Below the pieces are notes generated by a model. The model saw only the letters and a list, made by a program, of their open reading frames with translations. It did no database searches and had not been told where the DNA came from. This document shows, piece by piece, positions 1 through 12,164 of a stretch of 64,000 nucleotides of DNA (within the stretch, counting starts at the first letter, position 1; each line of letters begins with the position of its first letter). The stretch comes from Mesotoga sp. BH458_6_3_2_1 (GTDB lineage: Bacteria > Thermotogota > Thermotogae > Petrotogales > Kosmotogaceae): assembly GCF_003664995.1 (NCBI RefSeq), contig NZ_JFHL01000002.1:558001-622000 (forward strand), read 5' to 3'. A program made the translations under genes and the position numbers.

Positions 1-269
1 TAATTGCGTCATCGGATTTGAATCATTACGAGTCCCATGAGATTACCATGGAAAAAGATAGCGAACTTGTCGGTCTTCTGATAGAAAGGAAGTATAGAGA
101 GGCCTTCGATGTCTCGAGGGAAAGAAGAATAACTGCCTGTGGTTTAGGTCCTATAGTGGCAGTTAGGGAGTCCTTTGAGTCTATGGATGTGCTCAGCAAT
201 ACGACGAGCGGTGAGGTAATAGGAGACAGGTACAGGACGGTTGGTTACTTCGCAGCTCTGCTGCAATAA
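1..269 (+). CDS. amrB: AmmeMemoRadiSam system protein B (MEMO1 family), C-terminal part
   Basis: The 5' end lies outside the window; about 88 C-terminal residues remain, read in the frame that stops with TAA at 267-269. They begin with SSDLNHY, matching the conserved (S)SD(L/M)SHY segment of MEMO-family proteins. They continue with a CGLGP motif and end in TTSGEV-(I)GD and a VGYFAALLQ-type tail, as in bacterial and archaeal AmmeMemoRadiSam protein B. The family is structurally related to non-haem iron dioxygenases and usually occurs with an AMMECR1 protein and a radical SAM enzyme, neither of which is visible here. Its biochemical role is unsettled. The TTG at 18 is not a start but codes for the leucine inside the conserved motif. 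Confidence 0.75.
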   Translation, partial: IASSDLNHYESHEITMEKDSELVGLLIERKYREAFDVSRERRITACGLGPIVAVRESFESMDVLSNTTSGEVIGDRYRTVGYFAALLQ

Positions 270-327
270 CATCATCTGGAAAGGGAGCGCATAACTCGCT
301 TTGCCTTCGGTGTGTCACTAAAACCCA

Positions 328-336
328 TGCTATAAT
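328..336 (+). promoter_or_regulatory. Extended -10 promoter for the 359-862 gene
   Basis: TGCTATAAT at 328-336 is a perfect extended -10 element; no good -35 lies at the usual distance. Transcription would start near 343, downstream of the ATG at 341. This supports the GTG at 359 as the start codon. Confidence 0.6.
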
Positions 337-358
337 TTCGATGAACTGGAGGTGTTAT

Positions 359-862
359 GTGAAGACCTTAGTCGTGTTCCTGATGGTAGTAATCACGGGA
401 TCTCTTGGTTTTAGTTCGTTGATTATAGATGGTATGCACTATTCCGGCATAGCTTCGGCAAGTGGAGAGCTTGTTTACGATGGAATTAATGCGGCATATG
501 TCATTAGCCAAATTGGAAAGAACTCATTCGAACTTGGAGGAAACTTCTCCTTTCTATCTCCATCTTCTTCTGAAGAGTTCTACAAGAGTGGTAATTTCAA
601 CACGATATTGAAAGTATTTGCAGGGCAGGCATACGATTTGACCGAAAAATCGGCGGCGGGACTAAGAGTTGTTTCCAGAGTCGGCCTAGTGACGGCGAAC
701 TTTGACAAGTTTGGGATCTTCTTCTCGATTACCCCGGTTATCTACATTCGGGTAGGTTTTCTTTCCTTCGGAGTTTCGCTGGGAGTTGAACTTGAGCAGT
801 TCTTCGGAATGGAAACTCTTCCAGTTTTTCATGCGGGCGGTGAGATTACTTACCGTTTCTAG
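359..862 (+). CDS. Small exported protein, probably outer-membrane (toga) associated
   Basis: Not assigned to a named family. The GTG at 359 is preferred over the ATG at 341: GGAGGTG at 348-354 would lie inside the longer reading, and the promoter -10 at 331-336 puts the transcript start after 341. From that start the protein is about 167 residues, with a signal peptide (MKTLVVFLMVVITG) followed by a mature part rich in alternating hydrophobic/polar stretches, glycine and aromatic residues. It ends in a terminal aromatic residue (EITYRF), as is common in small beta-barrel proteins. Location in the outer envelope is inferred from these features only. It precedes the rseC-like gene by 11 bp and may share its transcript. 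Confidence 0.6.
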   Translation: MKTLVVFLMVVITGSLGFSSLIIDGMHYSGIASASGELVYDGINAAYVISQIGKNSFELGGNFSFLSPSSSEEFYKSGNFNTILKVFAGQAYDLTEKSAAGLRVVSRVGLVTANFDKFGIFFSITPVIYIRVGFLSFGVSLGVELEQFFGMETLPVFHAGGEITYRF

Positions 863-873
863 CGGAGGTGAAT

Positions 874-1308
874 ATGAGAGAGTTGGCTGTTGTGAAGGAG
901 CTTGAAGGAGATATTGTGCTCCTCGAAAAAGCTCGTACCGAGGCCTGTTCAACTTGTGGCTCGAAGAACAGTTGCAGTGTCTCGTTAAGTGAGAAGAAGG
1001 TTACTATAAAAGCGATGAAAAATGGAGTGGAGGTTCATTCGGGAGATACAGTTGAAATCGAGACTGGAAACCTGAGTGCAACCAGAGTATCAATGATTGT
1101 ATACGGGATTCCCCTTGCCGTTTTCCTTGTTACACTCATAGTGATGAATACGATTTTGAGATCCGAGGGACTTGCCCTCGGAGTTGCCTTTGCTTCCATA
1201 GTGGTGGTCTATACTCTAATTGCAGTCTATGACAGAAAGAACAGAGAGAAACTCATGCCGAAGATTATCAGGAAGGTGGAGCTGCCGGATGGATTCATTG
1301 TTCGATGA
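874..1308 (+). CDS. RseC/MucC-like membrane protein
   Basis: A 144-residue protein of the RseC family (SoxR-reducing system/positive regulator of sigma E in proteobacteria). The N-terminal half carries the cysteine cluster CSTCGSKNSC (C-x2-C-x6-C), typical of the family and possibly an iron-sulfur or redox site. Two hydrophobic membrane segments follow at roughly residues 70-90 and 97-115, then a basic cytoplasmic tail. ATG 874 is chosen because GGAGGTG at 864-870 precedes it; the GTG at 868 is part of that site. The end overlaps the mutS2 start by 20 bp. In anaerobes RseC-like proteins are often associated with Rnf-type electron transport; no such genes are nearby, so the role here is open. 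Confidence 0.75.
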   Translation: MRELAVVKELEGDIVLLEKARTEACSTCGSKNSCSVSLSEKKVTIKAMKNGVEVHSGDTVEIETGNLSATRVSMIVYGIPLAVFLVTLIVMNTILRSEGLALGVAFASIVVVYTLIAVYDRKNREKLMPKIIRKVELPDGFIVR

Positions 1309-3598
1309 AGATGCTCTTCGATTGCTGGAATTTGACACAGTCCTAGGCGATATTTCTCAGAAGGCAATTTCCAGTTACGGAAAAGAGAGAATAAAGACTC
1401 TTAAACCTCTGGCTGAGGATAGCTCTATTCTCTACAGAAGAGTTAGCGAGTTCAACATGATTGTGATGAGGGAAGGAGAGCCACCCTTTACGGTCTTTCA
1501 TGATCTCAACGATTATATAGGCAAGGTTAAGAGGGGATTCAGTCTCGGCGGGGAAGAGCTTTTCAGGAGCGCCATGACGATGGAAAATATTTGCCGTTTG
1601 AAGGAGTTCTTCGATCGTGTTTCTCAGGACTTTCCGGCAGTGACCGAGATAGTAGCGCTTCTTGGCTGCGAACGCGGATTTATAGGCGATGTCAGAAAGA
1701 AGATCTCAGAGGACGGGCAGATTAAGGACAATGCTTCTCCTGTATTGAAGGAGATTAGAAATGAACTCAAGAGTCTTGCCAGGAACCTCAGGGGAAGGCT
1801 TGACTCGATAATGAATAGGTATAAGGACAGTCTGACAGATAGTCTGATACTCAGCAGGGAAGGAAGATACGTTTTACCACTCTCGGCAGGCAAGAAGAAT
1901 GAGTATCAGGGTGTCATTCACGGTTCTTCGGGCAGCGGTGCGACAGTCTATTTTGAGCCTCAGGAGCTTATTGCTCTAAACGACTCGATGAGAATTCTTC
2001 AATCTAGAGAAGAAGAGGAAGTCAGAAGAATATTGAGAGAACTTACAACCCTTTTCTTTAGCACATTTGAAAGACTTGAGCCATCACTGGAGGCCCTCGG
2101 GATTCTGGATGCGCTTTACGCTGCCTGTAGATATGCAAAGAAGAGAAATGGTGTCTTCATTGGACCGTCACCTTCAAGCCGTTTTTATCTCAAAGATGCC
2201 AGGCACCCTCTTATCAATGATGAAAAGGTGGTCCCGATCACGTTCACAATGGAAGAAGGGATAAGAGGCGTATTCATTACAGGTCCCAATACAGGTGGAA
2301 AGACGGTTGCAATGAAGACGATAGGCCTAGCGGTGCTTCTCATGCTTTGCGGTCTTCCCATACTTGCGGACCAATCATCGGAGATCCCCTTCTTCAGAAG
2401 GCTGTTTGCGGACATTGGGGACGAGCAGTCAATCGAGCAGAGTCTAAGCACTTTCTCGTCTCACATATCCAGGATAATAAGAATAATCGGAAGCGTTGAA
2501 GGTGACTCTCTTGTATTGCTTGATGAATTGGGCGCAGGAACCGATCCTGTTGAGGGATCTGCGCTGTCGGTTGCGATAATAGAAAGGCTGCTGGAGAAGT
2601 CCAGACTGATTCTTACGACTCACTTGACTCCAATTAAGCTCTATGCTATGGAGCGCTCAGACGTAGAGAATGCAAGTGTCGAGTTTGACGTTGCGAGTCT
2701 CAGGCCAACTTACAGGCTGCTAATGGGTATTCCCGGCTCGTCAAATGCCATCGAAGTTTCGAAAAGGCTGGGACTGCCGCTGGAAATAATAGAGAGAGCC
2801 CGTTCATACATGGATAGTGAAGCCAGAGACCTGGAGGCCGTAATTGGCAAACTTCACAGAGAAAGATCGTCACTGGAAGAAGAAAGAAGGGGTCTTCTCA
2901 AGACGAGAAAGGGGCTTGAAGAGAAGGCTCAGGCGTTTGACGAAAAGCTTTCAATGATCAAAGAGAAACGATACCGCGAGGTCAGCAGAGAAATCGATGA
3001 ACTTGAGGAAAGACTGGGTTCCATTATCAAAGATATAGAAAGAGCGATAAGCCTGTCGAGGTCATCAAGTGAAAGAGACAAAGTTGCTGCAGTCAAGCGT
3101 CTGAACGAATTGAAGAGGGAAGTCGAACTCTTCGGAAGTGTTGCTCCCGATAAGGGAGATTCGGCAATTCCAGCTATTGGTGACTCGGTAAAGCTAATAG
3201 ACAGCGGTGCAGAAGGTACGGTTCGTGAATTTGATGGCACCAGGGTGATTATTGACTCGGGGAAAATCACATTGAAGGTTCCGTTATCGCGGGTCCAGGT
3301 TATTGGAAAAGTCGTTGCTGAATCCGGTATGTCATCTCTCGAATTAGAGAACCAGAGTACAAGTCAGGAAATAGATATTAGAGGAAGTATCACCGAGGAT
3401 GTTCCGATAATTATCGACGACTTCCTTCAAATGCTGAAGACAAATGGCAAGAAGCAGGGTTACATTATTCATGGAAAGGGTACTGGTAAGCTTGCTGAAG
3501 GGGTATGGAGCTACTTGAGGCGTACAAGAGGTGTTAAGAGCTTCAGAATAGGAACGCCTTCGGAAGGCGGAAGCGGCGTCACCGTTGTGGAGGTCTGA
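1289..3598 (+). CDS. mutS2: Endonuclease MutS2
   Basis: MutS2 binds branched DNA and, in bacteria, suppresses homologous recombination or rescues collided ribosomes; it is not part of mismatch repair. The 769-residue protein has the MutS core/clamp region, a Walker A motif GPNTGGKT at residues 332-339, the Walker B/signature DELGAGTDP from residue 412, a long charged coiled coil (about 520-620), and a C-terminal Smr nuclease domain with DIRG near 695 and HGKGTGKL near 728. ATG 1289 is chosen because a GGTGGAG site lies 8 bp upstream and homologues begin at this point; a longer reading from 1220 would run antisense-like through the rseC-like gene. It overlaps that gene by 20 bp and acpS follows after 7 bp, so these are translationally coupled. 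Confidence 0.95.
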   Translation: MDSLFDEDALRLLEFDTVLGDISQKAISSYGKERIKTLKPLAEDSSILYRRVSEFNMIVMREGEPPFTVFHDLNDYIGKVKRGFSLGGEELFRSAMTMENICRLKEFFDRVSQDFPAVTEIVALLGCERGFIGDVRKKISEDGQIKDNASPVLKEIRNELKSLARNLRGRLDSIMNRYKDSLTDSLILSREGRYVLPLSAGKKNEYQGVIHGSSGSGATVYFEPQELIALNDSMRILQSREEEEVRRILRELTTLFFSTFERLEPSLEALGILDALYAACRYAKKRNGVFIGPSPSSRFYLKDARHPLINDEKVVPITFTMEEGIRGVFITGPNTGGKTVAMKTIGLAVLLMLCGLPILADQSSEIPFFRRLFADIGDEQSIEQSLSTFSSHISRIIRIIGSVEGDSLVLLDELGAGTDPVEGSALSVAIIERLLEKSRLILTTHLTPIKLYAMERSDVENASVEFDVASLRPTYRLLMGIPGSSNAIEVSKRLGLPLEIIERARSYMDSEARDLEAVIGKLHRERSSLEEERRGLLKTRKGLEEKAQAFDEKLSMIKEKRYREVSREIDELEERLGSIIKDIERAISLSRSSSERDKVAAVKRLNELKREVELFGSVAPDKGDSAIPAIGDSVKLIDSGAEGTVREFDGTRVIIDSGKITLKVPLSRVQVIGKVVAESGMSSLELENQSTSQEIDIRGSITEDVPIIIDDFLQMLKTNGKKQGYIIHGKGTGKLAEGVWSYLRRTRGVKSFRIGTPSEGGSGVTVVEV

Positions 3599-3605
3599 GA
3601 GGATT

Positions 3606-7058
<3,453 letters not shown>

Positions 7059-7070
<12 letters not shown>

Positions 7071-7087
7071 CCACAAACGGTTATAAT
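7059..7087 (+). promoter_or_regulatory. Promoter for yicC-remA-gmk-rpoZ
   Basis: TTGAAA at 7059-7064 and TATAAT at 7082-7087 are separated by exactly 17 bp, a near-consensus housekeeping promoter. The -35 lies inside the last codons of the cysteine desulfurase gene. The expected transcript start is near 7094, just before the GAGGTGAT site at 7115-7122. Confidence 0.8.
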
Positions 7088-7127
7088 TGACTGTAATTAG
7101 ATTTAACCGCCTTTGAGGTGATAATAG

Positions 7128-8000
7128 TTGCTCAGAAGTATGACCGGATATGCGAGGGCCGAAAGGACGCTTCGTGGAGTAAATGCTTTTGTAGAGTTGA
7201 AAACGGTGAATTCGAAGTACTTGAACGTTGATGTCAATATCGGGGATGCTTTCTCTGAGCTTGAAATGAATGTCAACAGGTTATTAAAGGAAAATCTCAA
7301 GCGTGGAACTGTAAAGGCCAGGATTGATATTTCTCTGGTGGACAGTGATGACCTTCTTCAACCTGATTTTGGTATAGCCTCCTCAATCTACAATTCTCTC
7401 AGATCGATAAGAGATCGTTACGGACTTGCCGGAGAAGTCTCAGTAGATTCAATGGCCAGATTCAAGGAGATATTCAAGAGCAGACCATCTGAGGACCTTG
7501 GGGAGAAGATATGGAATGTAGTGGAAGGGCTGCTGATTGAAGCTGTGCATCGACTGAACATTGACAGGGAAAGGGAAGGACAGAACATGTCTCTCGCTTT
7601 GAACGAGTATCTCGATAGACTCGAGACCATTGCGGAAGAGCTCCAGATCAATTCTGAGGAAATGGTTCTGTACTATCGAGATTTCCTGAAGAAGAAACTA
7701 GAGCAGATTACCGACAGCCAGCTCGATGAAAATAGACTGGAACAGGAAGTAGCGCTTCTAGCGGAAAAGGCAGATATTTCGGAGGAAATAGTCAGACTGG
7801 TTTCGCACATCGAATCCTTTAGAGGTGTTATGCAATCTGACAGAGAGAGTGGTGTACAGCTTGATTTCATTTGTCAGGAGTTGCACCGCGAACTGTCAAC
7901 AATTGCATCGAAATCGAAAAAACTGGTGATTACTAACCTCTCTGTCGAGGGAAGAACGCTGGTAAATAAACTCAGGGAACAAGTTCAGAACATAGAGTAG
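7128..8000 (+). CDS. YicC/YloC family endoribonuclease
   Basis: A 290-residue member of the YicC family, which is linked to RNA decay and stationary-phase survival; some members have endoribonuclease activity. The hallmark N-terminus SMTGYARAE and the ELKTVNSKYLNVD segment are present. So is the conserved C-terminal DUF1732 part with DKxDIxEEIxRLxSHIxxF-type spacing and the closing GxxLDFxxQELxRE region. TTG 7128 is preferred over ATG 7140 because GAGGTGAT at 7115-7122 gives a 5-bp spacing to the TTG but 17 bp to the ATG. It is first in an operon with remA-like, gmk and rpoZ, a common arrangement in Gram-positives and Thermotogota. Confidence 0.92.
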   Translation: MLRSMTGYARAERTLRGVNAFVELKTVNSKYLNVDVNIGDAFSELEMNVNRLLKENLKRGTVKARIDISLVDSDDLLQPDFGIASSIYNSLRSIRDRYGLAGEVSVDSMARFKEIFKSRPSEDLGEKIWNVVEGLLIEAVHRLNIDREREGQNMSLALNEYLDRLETIAEELQINSEEMVLYYRDFLKKKLEQITDSQLDENRLEQEVALLAEKADISEEIVRLVSHIESFRGVMQSDRESGVQLDFICQELHRELSTIASKSKKLVITNLSVEGRTLVNKLREQVQNIE

Positions 8001-8012
8001 GAGGTGTTTCAT

Positions 8013-8312
8013 TTGTACGGACTCATTAACGTCGGGTTCGGAAATGTTATTATCGGTGATCGAGTTATTGCAATTGTTAATCCCGAATCCGCTCCGCTGA
8101 AAAGGTTGAAGGAAGTGGCCAAGGACGAAGGAAAGCTAATCGATGCCACTTATGGCAGAAAGACGAGAGCAATAGTTATCACTGACAGTAACCATATTAT
8201 CCTATCTGCAATTCAGCCTGAGACTATCGCCTCTAGATTCATGCAGACATTCAGCGACATTGAGAAGCTCCTGGAAGATATCAGGGTATCTGGACAGAAT
8301 TTTGAAGAATGA
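8013..8312 (+). CDS. RemA-like regulator (DUF370)
   Basis: A 99-residue DUF370/RemA-family protein. In Bacillus subtilis RemA is a ring-forming DNA-binding activator of biofilm matrix genes. The order just upstream of gmk and rpoZ is conserved in many bacteria whether or not they make biofilm. Family motifs [32 protein letters not shown] and [11 protein letters not shown] are all present. TTG 8013 is chosen: GGAGGTG ends six bases upstream, and the GTG at 8004 is within that site. The C-terminus overlaps gmk by 4 bp (ATGA). Confidence 0.88.
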   Translation: MYGLINVGFGNVIIGDRVIAIVNPESAPLKRLKEVAKDEGKLIDATYGRKTRAIVITDSNHIILSAIQPETIASRFMQTFSDIEKLLEDIRVSGQNFEE

Positions 8313-8926
8313 AAGGTATAGTCTTTGTGATGAGTGGTCCTTCGGGGGCCGGAAAGACCTCGATACTCAAAGAAGTACTTAAGTGCAATAAGAATCTTGA
8401 TTTCTCCGTGTCCTATGCCACAAGAGAGAGACGTCCGGCTGAGATTGATGGTAAAGACTACATATTCGTTACCGAAGCTGAATTCGGCAAACTCTTGGAA
8501 GAGAATGAATTTCTTGAATGGGCAAAGGTTCATGGGAACTATTATGGAACATCGAAAAATCAAGTGAAAAAGAGCGTGGACTCCGGTACAGACATACTGC
8601 TAGACGTGGATATTCAGGGAGCGATGTCAGTAATGAAAGCATTGAAGGACGCAGTTTATATCTTTGTTGCTCCACCATCTTACGGAGAGCTGATTCGACG
8701 CCTCGAGTCCAGGGGAACGGAAAATATTGAATCGCTGAGAATGAGGTTGGAAGATGCGAAGTGGGAATTGGAACAGGTAAAGCACTTTCAGTATCTTGTT
8801 GTTAACGATAACTTAAACCACTCGGTAAGTCAATTTGAGGCGATCATTACCGCCGAAAGGCTGCGAGTTGATAGAATTGTGAATGAAAAGGGAGAAAGAT
8901 TCCTGTTTGAGGAGAATACTAGATGA
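8309..8926 (+). CDS. gmk: Guanylate kinase
   Basis: Phosphorylates GMP/dGMP to the diphosphate with ATP. The 205-residue protein begins with the P-loop [10 protein letters not shown] (residues 9-18). It has the GMP-binding segment [20 protein letters not shown], the lid region [13 protein letters not shown], and the DVDIQGA motif. Start and stop both overlap neighbours by 4 bp (remA-like before, rpoZ after), so translation is coupled through the cluster. Confidence 0.97.
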   Translation: MKGIVFVMSGPSGAGKTSILKEVLKCNKNLDFSVSYATRERRPAEIDGKDYIFVTEAEFGKLLEENEFLEWAKVHGNYYGTSKNQVKKSVDSGTDILLDVDIQGAMSVMKALKDAVYIFVAPPSYGELIRRLESRGTENIESLRMRLEDAKWELEQVKHFQYLVVNDNLNHSVSQFEAIITAERLRVDRIVNEKGERFLFEENTR

Positions 8927-9156
8927 TTATCAATTATGATTTGCTTTTGAAGAGAATTAGACACAAGTATGCAATTCCGGTGGCTGCCGCCAAGAGAGCC
9001 GAAGATCTAGAGGATTTTGGACGTCCGAAACTGGATCCAGCGACAGTTAAGGCGGCCGGCGATAAGATCACGGTTGCTTTGAAGGAGTTGGAAGAGGGTT
9101 ACATCAGGATTAGAAATGAAGAGATGCTGATGATTCTGGTCCCGAAAGTGAAGTAA
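8923..9156 (+). CDS. rpoZ: DNA-directed RNA polymerase omega subunit
   Basis: A 77-residue small subunit that helps assemble and stabilise the beta' subunit. The conserved pattern is visible: an N-terminal helix with LLxRIxxKYAIPVAAAKRA, and the central ALKELEEGYIRI segment. Its position directly after gmk (4-bp ATGA overlap) is the standard context. No clear terminator follows; the next 50 bp lead into the tRNA promoter. Confidence 0.92.
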   Translation: MIINYDLLLKRIRHKYAIPVAAAKRAEDLEDFGRPKLDPATVKAAGDKITVALKELEEGYIRIRNEEMLMILVPKVK

Positions 9157-9206
9157 CGGTTTTTGCTTCCCTGAACTCAGATGAGGAAATTTCTTAATTT
9201 GCCTTG

Positions 9207-9235
9207 TTGACAGGGATAAGGTCATTAGATATAAT
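9207..9235 (+). promoter_or_regulatory. Perfect consensus promoter for tRNA-Thr/tRNA-Tyr and downstream genes
   Basis: TTGACA at 9207-9212, a 17-bp spacer and TATAAT at 9230-9235 match both hexamers exactly. The expected start is about 9242, ten bases before the tRNA-Thr 5' end. No terminator separates the two tRNAs from rpmG-secE-nusG, so the same promoter probably drives all of them. Confidence 0.9.
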
Positions 9236-9251
9236 AAGTATCGTGCGTCGG

Positions 9252-9327
9252 GCCAACGTAGCTCAATCGGAAGAGCGGCTGATTTGTAATCAGCAGGTTG
9301 GGGGTTCAAGTCCCTTCGTTGGCTCCA
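9252..9327 (+). tRNA. tRNA-Thr (anticodon UGU)
   Basis: A complete 76-nt cloverleaf. The acceptor arm GCCAACG (9252-9258) pairs with CGTTGGC (9317-9323), followed by a U discriminator and an encoded CCA (9325-9327). The anticodon stem GCTGA/TCAGC encloses the loop TTTGTAA, with anticodon TGT at 9285-9287. The T-loop GTTCAAG follows a GGGG-containing stem. It is transcribed from the consensus promoter at 9207-9235. Confidence 0.96.
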
Positions 9328-9342
9328 AGGTTAACTATCGGT

Positions 9343-9429
9343 GGTAAGGTGCCCGAGTGGTCAAAGGGGGCGGACTGTAAATCCGCTGGCGGAACGCCTT
9401 CGGTGGTTCAAACCCACCCCTTACCACCA
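9343..9429 (+). tRNA. tRNA-Tyr (anticodon GUA)
   Basis: A complete 87-nt class II tRNA. The acceptor arm GGTAAGG (9343-9349) pairs with CCTTACC (9419-9425), followed by discriminator A and encoded CCA (9427-9429). The anticodon stem GCGGA/TCCGC encloses CTGTAAA, with GTA at 9377-9379. A long variable arm follows, as in bacterial tRNA-Tyr, then the T-arm stem GGTGG/CCACC. It lies 15 bp after tRNA-Thr and 29 bp before rpmG, in one apparent transcript. Confidence 0.96.
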
Positions 9430-9458
9430 TTAATTTTGCTACTGTTGAGGTGCATGCA

Positions 9459-9626
9459 ATGGCAAAGAAAACAAAGGGAAATAAGGTTCTTGTAACTTTG
9501 AAGTGTTCGGAATGCGGTACGAGAAACTATTACAGATTCAAGAACCGCCAGAAGAAGTATAAGCTTGACTCGAGTAAGTACTGCCCGAAGTGCAGAAAGC
9601 ATACCGAGCACAAAGAATCCAAGTAA
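9459..9626 (+). CDS. rpmG: 50S ribosomal protein L33
   Basis: A short gene of 55 codons. The protein starts MAKKTKGNKVLVTLKCSECG and has the two CxxC pairs (CSEC and CPKC) of the zinc-binding form of L33, plus the typical basic body TRNYYRFKNRQKK. ATG 9459 is preceded by TTGAGGTG at 9445-9452; the ATG at 9454 is in another frame. It sits between tRNA-Tyr and secE, the same tRNA-rpmG-secE-nusG order found in many bacteria, and is probably processed out of the tRNA-containing transcript. Confidence 0.95.
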   Translation: MAKKTKGNKVLVTLKCSECGTRNYYRFKNRQKKYKLDSSKYCPKCRKHTEHKESK

Positions 9627-9661
9627 GGTTGAGTCGTCTCAACTGAGTCAGGAGGAATCCC

Positions 9662-9868
9662 ATGGCCAAGGCAAAGTTTTGGAAGTTTCTTTCCGAAGTA
9701 AAGAGTGAAGTTAAGAAGGTGACGTGGCCTAACAGGGAGCAGATGATCTCGTCTACTGGAGCAGTACTCGTCATTCTAATTGCAGCGGGAGCGTTTCTTG
9801 CGCTTCTCGATGTTATCTTTACGAATGCAATTGGGTCGCTTTTGAATTTCTTGACAGGCGCTGTTTAA
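9662..9868 (+). CDS. secE: Preprotein translocase subunit SecE
   Basis: Small membrane subunit of the SecYEG protein-export channel. The 68-residue protein has the conserved amphipathic stretch FLSEVKSEVKKVTWPNREQ, including the invariant KKVTWP, followed by a single transmembrane helix (about residues 32-55). A GGAGGAATCCC site precedes ATG 9662. Location between rpmG and nusG is the standard context. Confidence 0.95.
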   Translation: MAKAKFWKFLSEVKSEVKKVTWPNREQMISSTGAVLVILIAAGAFLALLDVIFTNAIGSLLNFLTGAV

Positions 9869-9893
9869 TGCTGTTATGCGTTGGTGATTAGTT

Positions 9894-10961
9894 GTGCGGA
9901 AAAGATGGTTCATAATTCAAACTTATTCAGGCCTGGAAAACTCTATCAAAGAGGCAATTCAGATCAAGATAGAGTCTTTCGGTTTTTCGCACATGTTTGG
10001 AAAGATTCTTGTTCCAGAGGAAACTAAGCTAGACAGAACTAACGTTGCCGCGGAAAAGTATATCGTTCCTGCCAACGCAAAGCTTCTAGTTAAGGACAAT
10101 CAAGACGTAGCCAAAGGAGATCCTGTAGCTGAAGAAGTAGAAATCAAGGTTAAGAATGATGGTACAGTCGCAGAAATCAAGAACTACAGAGTAATCTTCA
10201 TTGAGACTGCTGACAGACGCTATACCAAAACCTATTACATTCCCGAAAGTGCAAAGATTGAGACAGGCATTAAGACTGGAGCCAGGATTAGGCAGGGAAT
10301 GCCTCTTGCAAAGCAGGGGGAATATTTCTGTGAACTGGACGGAAAGATTGTCTATACACAGAAGATGAAGCGAATCGTTGTTGAAAAGGAAAACGGCGAT
10401 GAAGACGTATATCTGGTACATCCGGATAGTTATGATTCAAGGACTGCGAAGAAAGGGAATCTCGTAAAGCGCGGACAGCTGTTTGGTGAGACAAGAAAGA
10501 TTTTCTCTAAAACCGAAGGAAGAGTGGAAATCTCAGATCTTCCGGGAAGGAAAGAGATAAAGATTTTCAAGATCATCAGAACCAGGCTGTATCCCGGTTA
10601 TGTCTTCATCGAAATGATAATGAACGAAGAGACGTGGAATGTTGTCAAGAATACTCCGAATGTTGTCAACTTCGTTTCGGTAGGTGGTCAGCCTGTACAG
10701 CTCAAGGAGAAAGAGATAAAGGCCTTGTTGAGGTTGGTAGGAATTGAAGAGTATGAAGAACATTCAGGCGGTCCAGTCAAGATAGAAGTTGACTTTGAGA
10801 TCGGCGAGGTCGTAAGAATTAATACAGGTCCATTTGAAGACTTTATTGGAAAGGTGACAGGTCTAGATCCTGAAAGACAGGAATTGAAAGTCGTAGTTAG
10901 TATCTTTGGAAGAGAGACACCAGTTATCCTCAGTTTGTCTGAGGTTGAGAAAATAGTCTGA
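9894..10961 (+). CDS. nusG: Transcription termination/antitermination factor NusG (with large insertion)
   Basis: Binds RNA polymerase, modulates pausing and Rho-dependent termination, and couples transcription to translation. At 355 residues it is about twice the size of E. coli NusG. The NGN fold starts normally (KRWFIIQTYSGLENSIKEAI), is interrupted from about residue 45 to 220 by a lysine/glutamate-rich beta-type domain, and resumes at RTRLYPGYVFIEM. The C-terminal KOW domain (FEIGEVVRINTGPFEDFIGKV) is complete. Thermotogales NusG is known to carry such a domain II insertion, so this is a lineage marker rather than a fusion artefact. GTG 9894 is the start. Confidence 0.95.
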   Translation: MRKRWFIIQTYSGLENSIKEAIQIKIESFGFSHMFGKILVPEETKLDRTNVAAEKYIVPANAKLLVKDNQDVAKGDPVAEEVEIKVKNDGTVAEIKNYRVIFIETADRRYTKTYYIPESAKIETGIKTGARIRQGMPLAKQGEYFCELDGKIVYTQKMKRIVVEKENGDEDVYLVHPDSYDSRTAKKGNLVKRGQLFGETRKIFSKTEGRVEISDLPGRKEIKIFKIIRTRLYPGYVFIEMIMNEETWNVVKNTPNVVNFVSVGGQPVQLKEKEIKALLRLVGIEEYEEHSGGPVKIEVDFEIGEVVRINTGPFEDFIGKVTGLDPERQELKVVVSIFGRETPVILSLSEVEKIV

Positions 10962-11014
10962 TCTACGGAAAAGTGGGAGGGCTAAGCCCGTTAACCACAA
11001 GGAGGTAAGAAAAT

Positions 11015-11440
11015 ATGTCTAAGAAGGTCATTGCCCAAATCAAGCTACAGCTTGAAGCGGGAAAGGCAACGCCAGCGCCTCCAGTAGGACCGGCTCTCGG
11101 TCAGCACGGAGTGAATATCATGGGGTTCTGCAAGCAGTTCAATGCAGAGACTTCTGACAAAGCCGGTATGGTGTTGCCGGTAGTTATTTCGGTATATGCA
11201 GACAGATCCTTCAGCTTCATCCTCAAAACTCCGCCCGCCAGCTTCCTGTTGCTTAAAGCTGCCGGAATCCAGAAGGGCTCCGGAGTTCCTAATCGTGACA
11301 AGGTTGGCAAGGTTACCAGGGCACAACTAGAGGAAATCGCGAAAGTCAAAATGCCCGATCTCAATGCCAGAACAGTCGATGCCGCTGCGAAGATCATTGC
11401 TGGAACTGCTCGCAACATGGGCATCGAAATCGTAGGTTGA
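11015..11440 (+). CDS. rplK: 50S ribosomal protein L11
   Basis: A 141-residue L11, which binds the GTPase-associated region of 23S rRNA. The N-terminal domain has [20 protein letters not shown], with the conserved proline-rich [10 protein letters not shown]. The C-terminal rRNA-binding domain ends in [13 protein letters not shown] 11015 follows an AAGGAGGTAAG site. rplA starts 12 bp after the stop. Confidence 0.97.
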   Translation: MSKKVIAQIKLQLEAGKATPAPPVGPALGQHGVNIMGFCKQFNAETSDKAGMVLPVVISVYADRSFSFILKTPPASFLLLKAAGIQKGSGVPNRDKVGKVTRAQLEEIAKVKMPDLNARTVDAAAKIIAGTARNMGIEIVG

Positions 11441-11452
11441 GGAGGGGTCTGA

Positions 11453-12151
11453 ATGCCAGTTAGATCAAAGAGATACATTCAAGCTAGGAAGTCCGTCGAC
11501 AGAGTCAGGGTCTACTCTGTAGAAGAGTCTATAGACCTGCTAAAGAGTTTTCCACCAACCAAGTTTGATGAGACGGTTGAGATGCACATAAAACTGGGCA
11601 TCGATCCTTCAAAGTCTGATCAGCAGGTTAGAGGAACAATTTCCCTTCCTCATGGAACTGGAAAGGATGTACGGGTTCTGGTGTTTGCCAAAGGAGAGCA
11701 GGCAGATGTTGCCAGACAGGCAGGAGCGGACTTTGTGGGCTCGGACGATCTTGTTCAGCAGATTCAAGGCGGCTGGACAGGTTTTGATGTCGCAATCGCT
11801 ACTCCTGATATGATGAGAGATATAGGTAGACTCGGTAAGGTTCTTGGGCCGCGCGGCCTGATGCCGTCTCCTAAGGCCGGAACTGTGACTACCGATGTCG
11901 AAGATGCAGTTAAGGGATTCAAAGCTGGAAGAATCGAAGTCAAGAACGATAAGACAGGGAATCTTCATCTGCCTGTCGGAAAGAAGTCGTTTGAAAGTGA
12001 GAATCTGCGTGAGAACTTCGTCTCGGCTCTCAATCAGATTACGAGAATGAAGCCATCTGGTTCAAAAGGTAGATTCGTTCAGAGAGTCTTCCTTACAACG
12101 ACGATGGGTGCTGGAATAAAGGTAGATTTCGTTAAAGAGACAGAGAAGTAG
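11453..12151 (+). CDS. rplA: 50S ribosomal protein L1
   Basis: A 232-residue L1, the L1-stalk protein and in many bacteria a translational repressor of its own mRNA. Conserved blocks include [26 protein letters not shown], the [20 protein letters not shown] loop and the C-terminal [21 protein letters not shown] 11453 follows GAGGAGGGG. It forms an operon with rplK and is followed by the L10 leader. Confidence 0.97.
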   Translation: MPVRSKRYIQARKSVDRVRVYSVEESIDLLKSFPPTKFDETVEMHIKLGIDPSKSDQQVRGTISLPHGTGKDVRVLVFAKGEQADVARQAGADFVGSDDLVQQIQGGWTGFDVAIATPDMMRDIGRLGKVLGPRGLMPSPKAGTVTTDVEDAVKGFKAGRIEVKNDKTGNLHLPVGKKSFESENLRENFVSALNQITRMKPSGSKGRFVQRVFLTTTMGAGIKVDFVKETEK

Positions 12152-12164
12152 TCAAGTAAGAATA

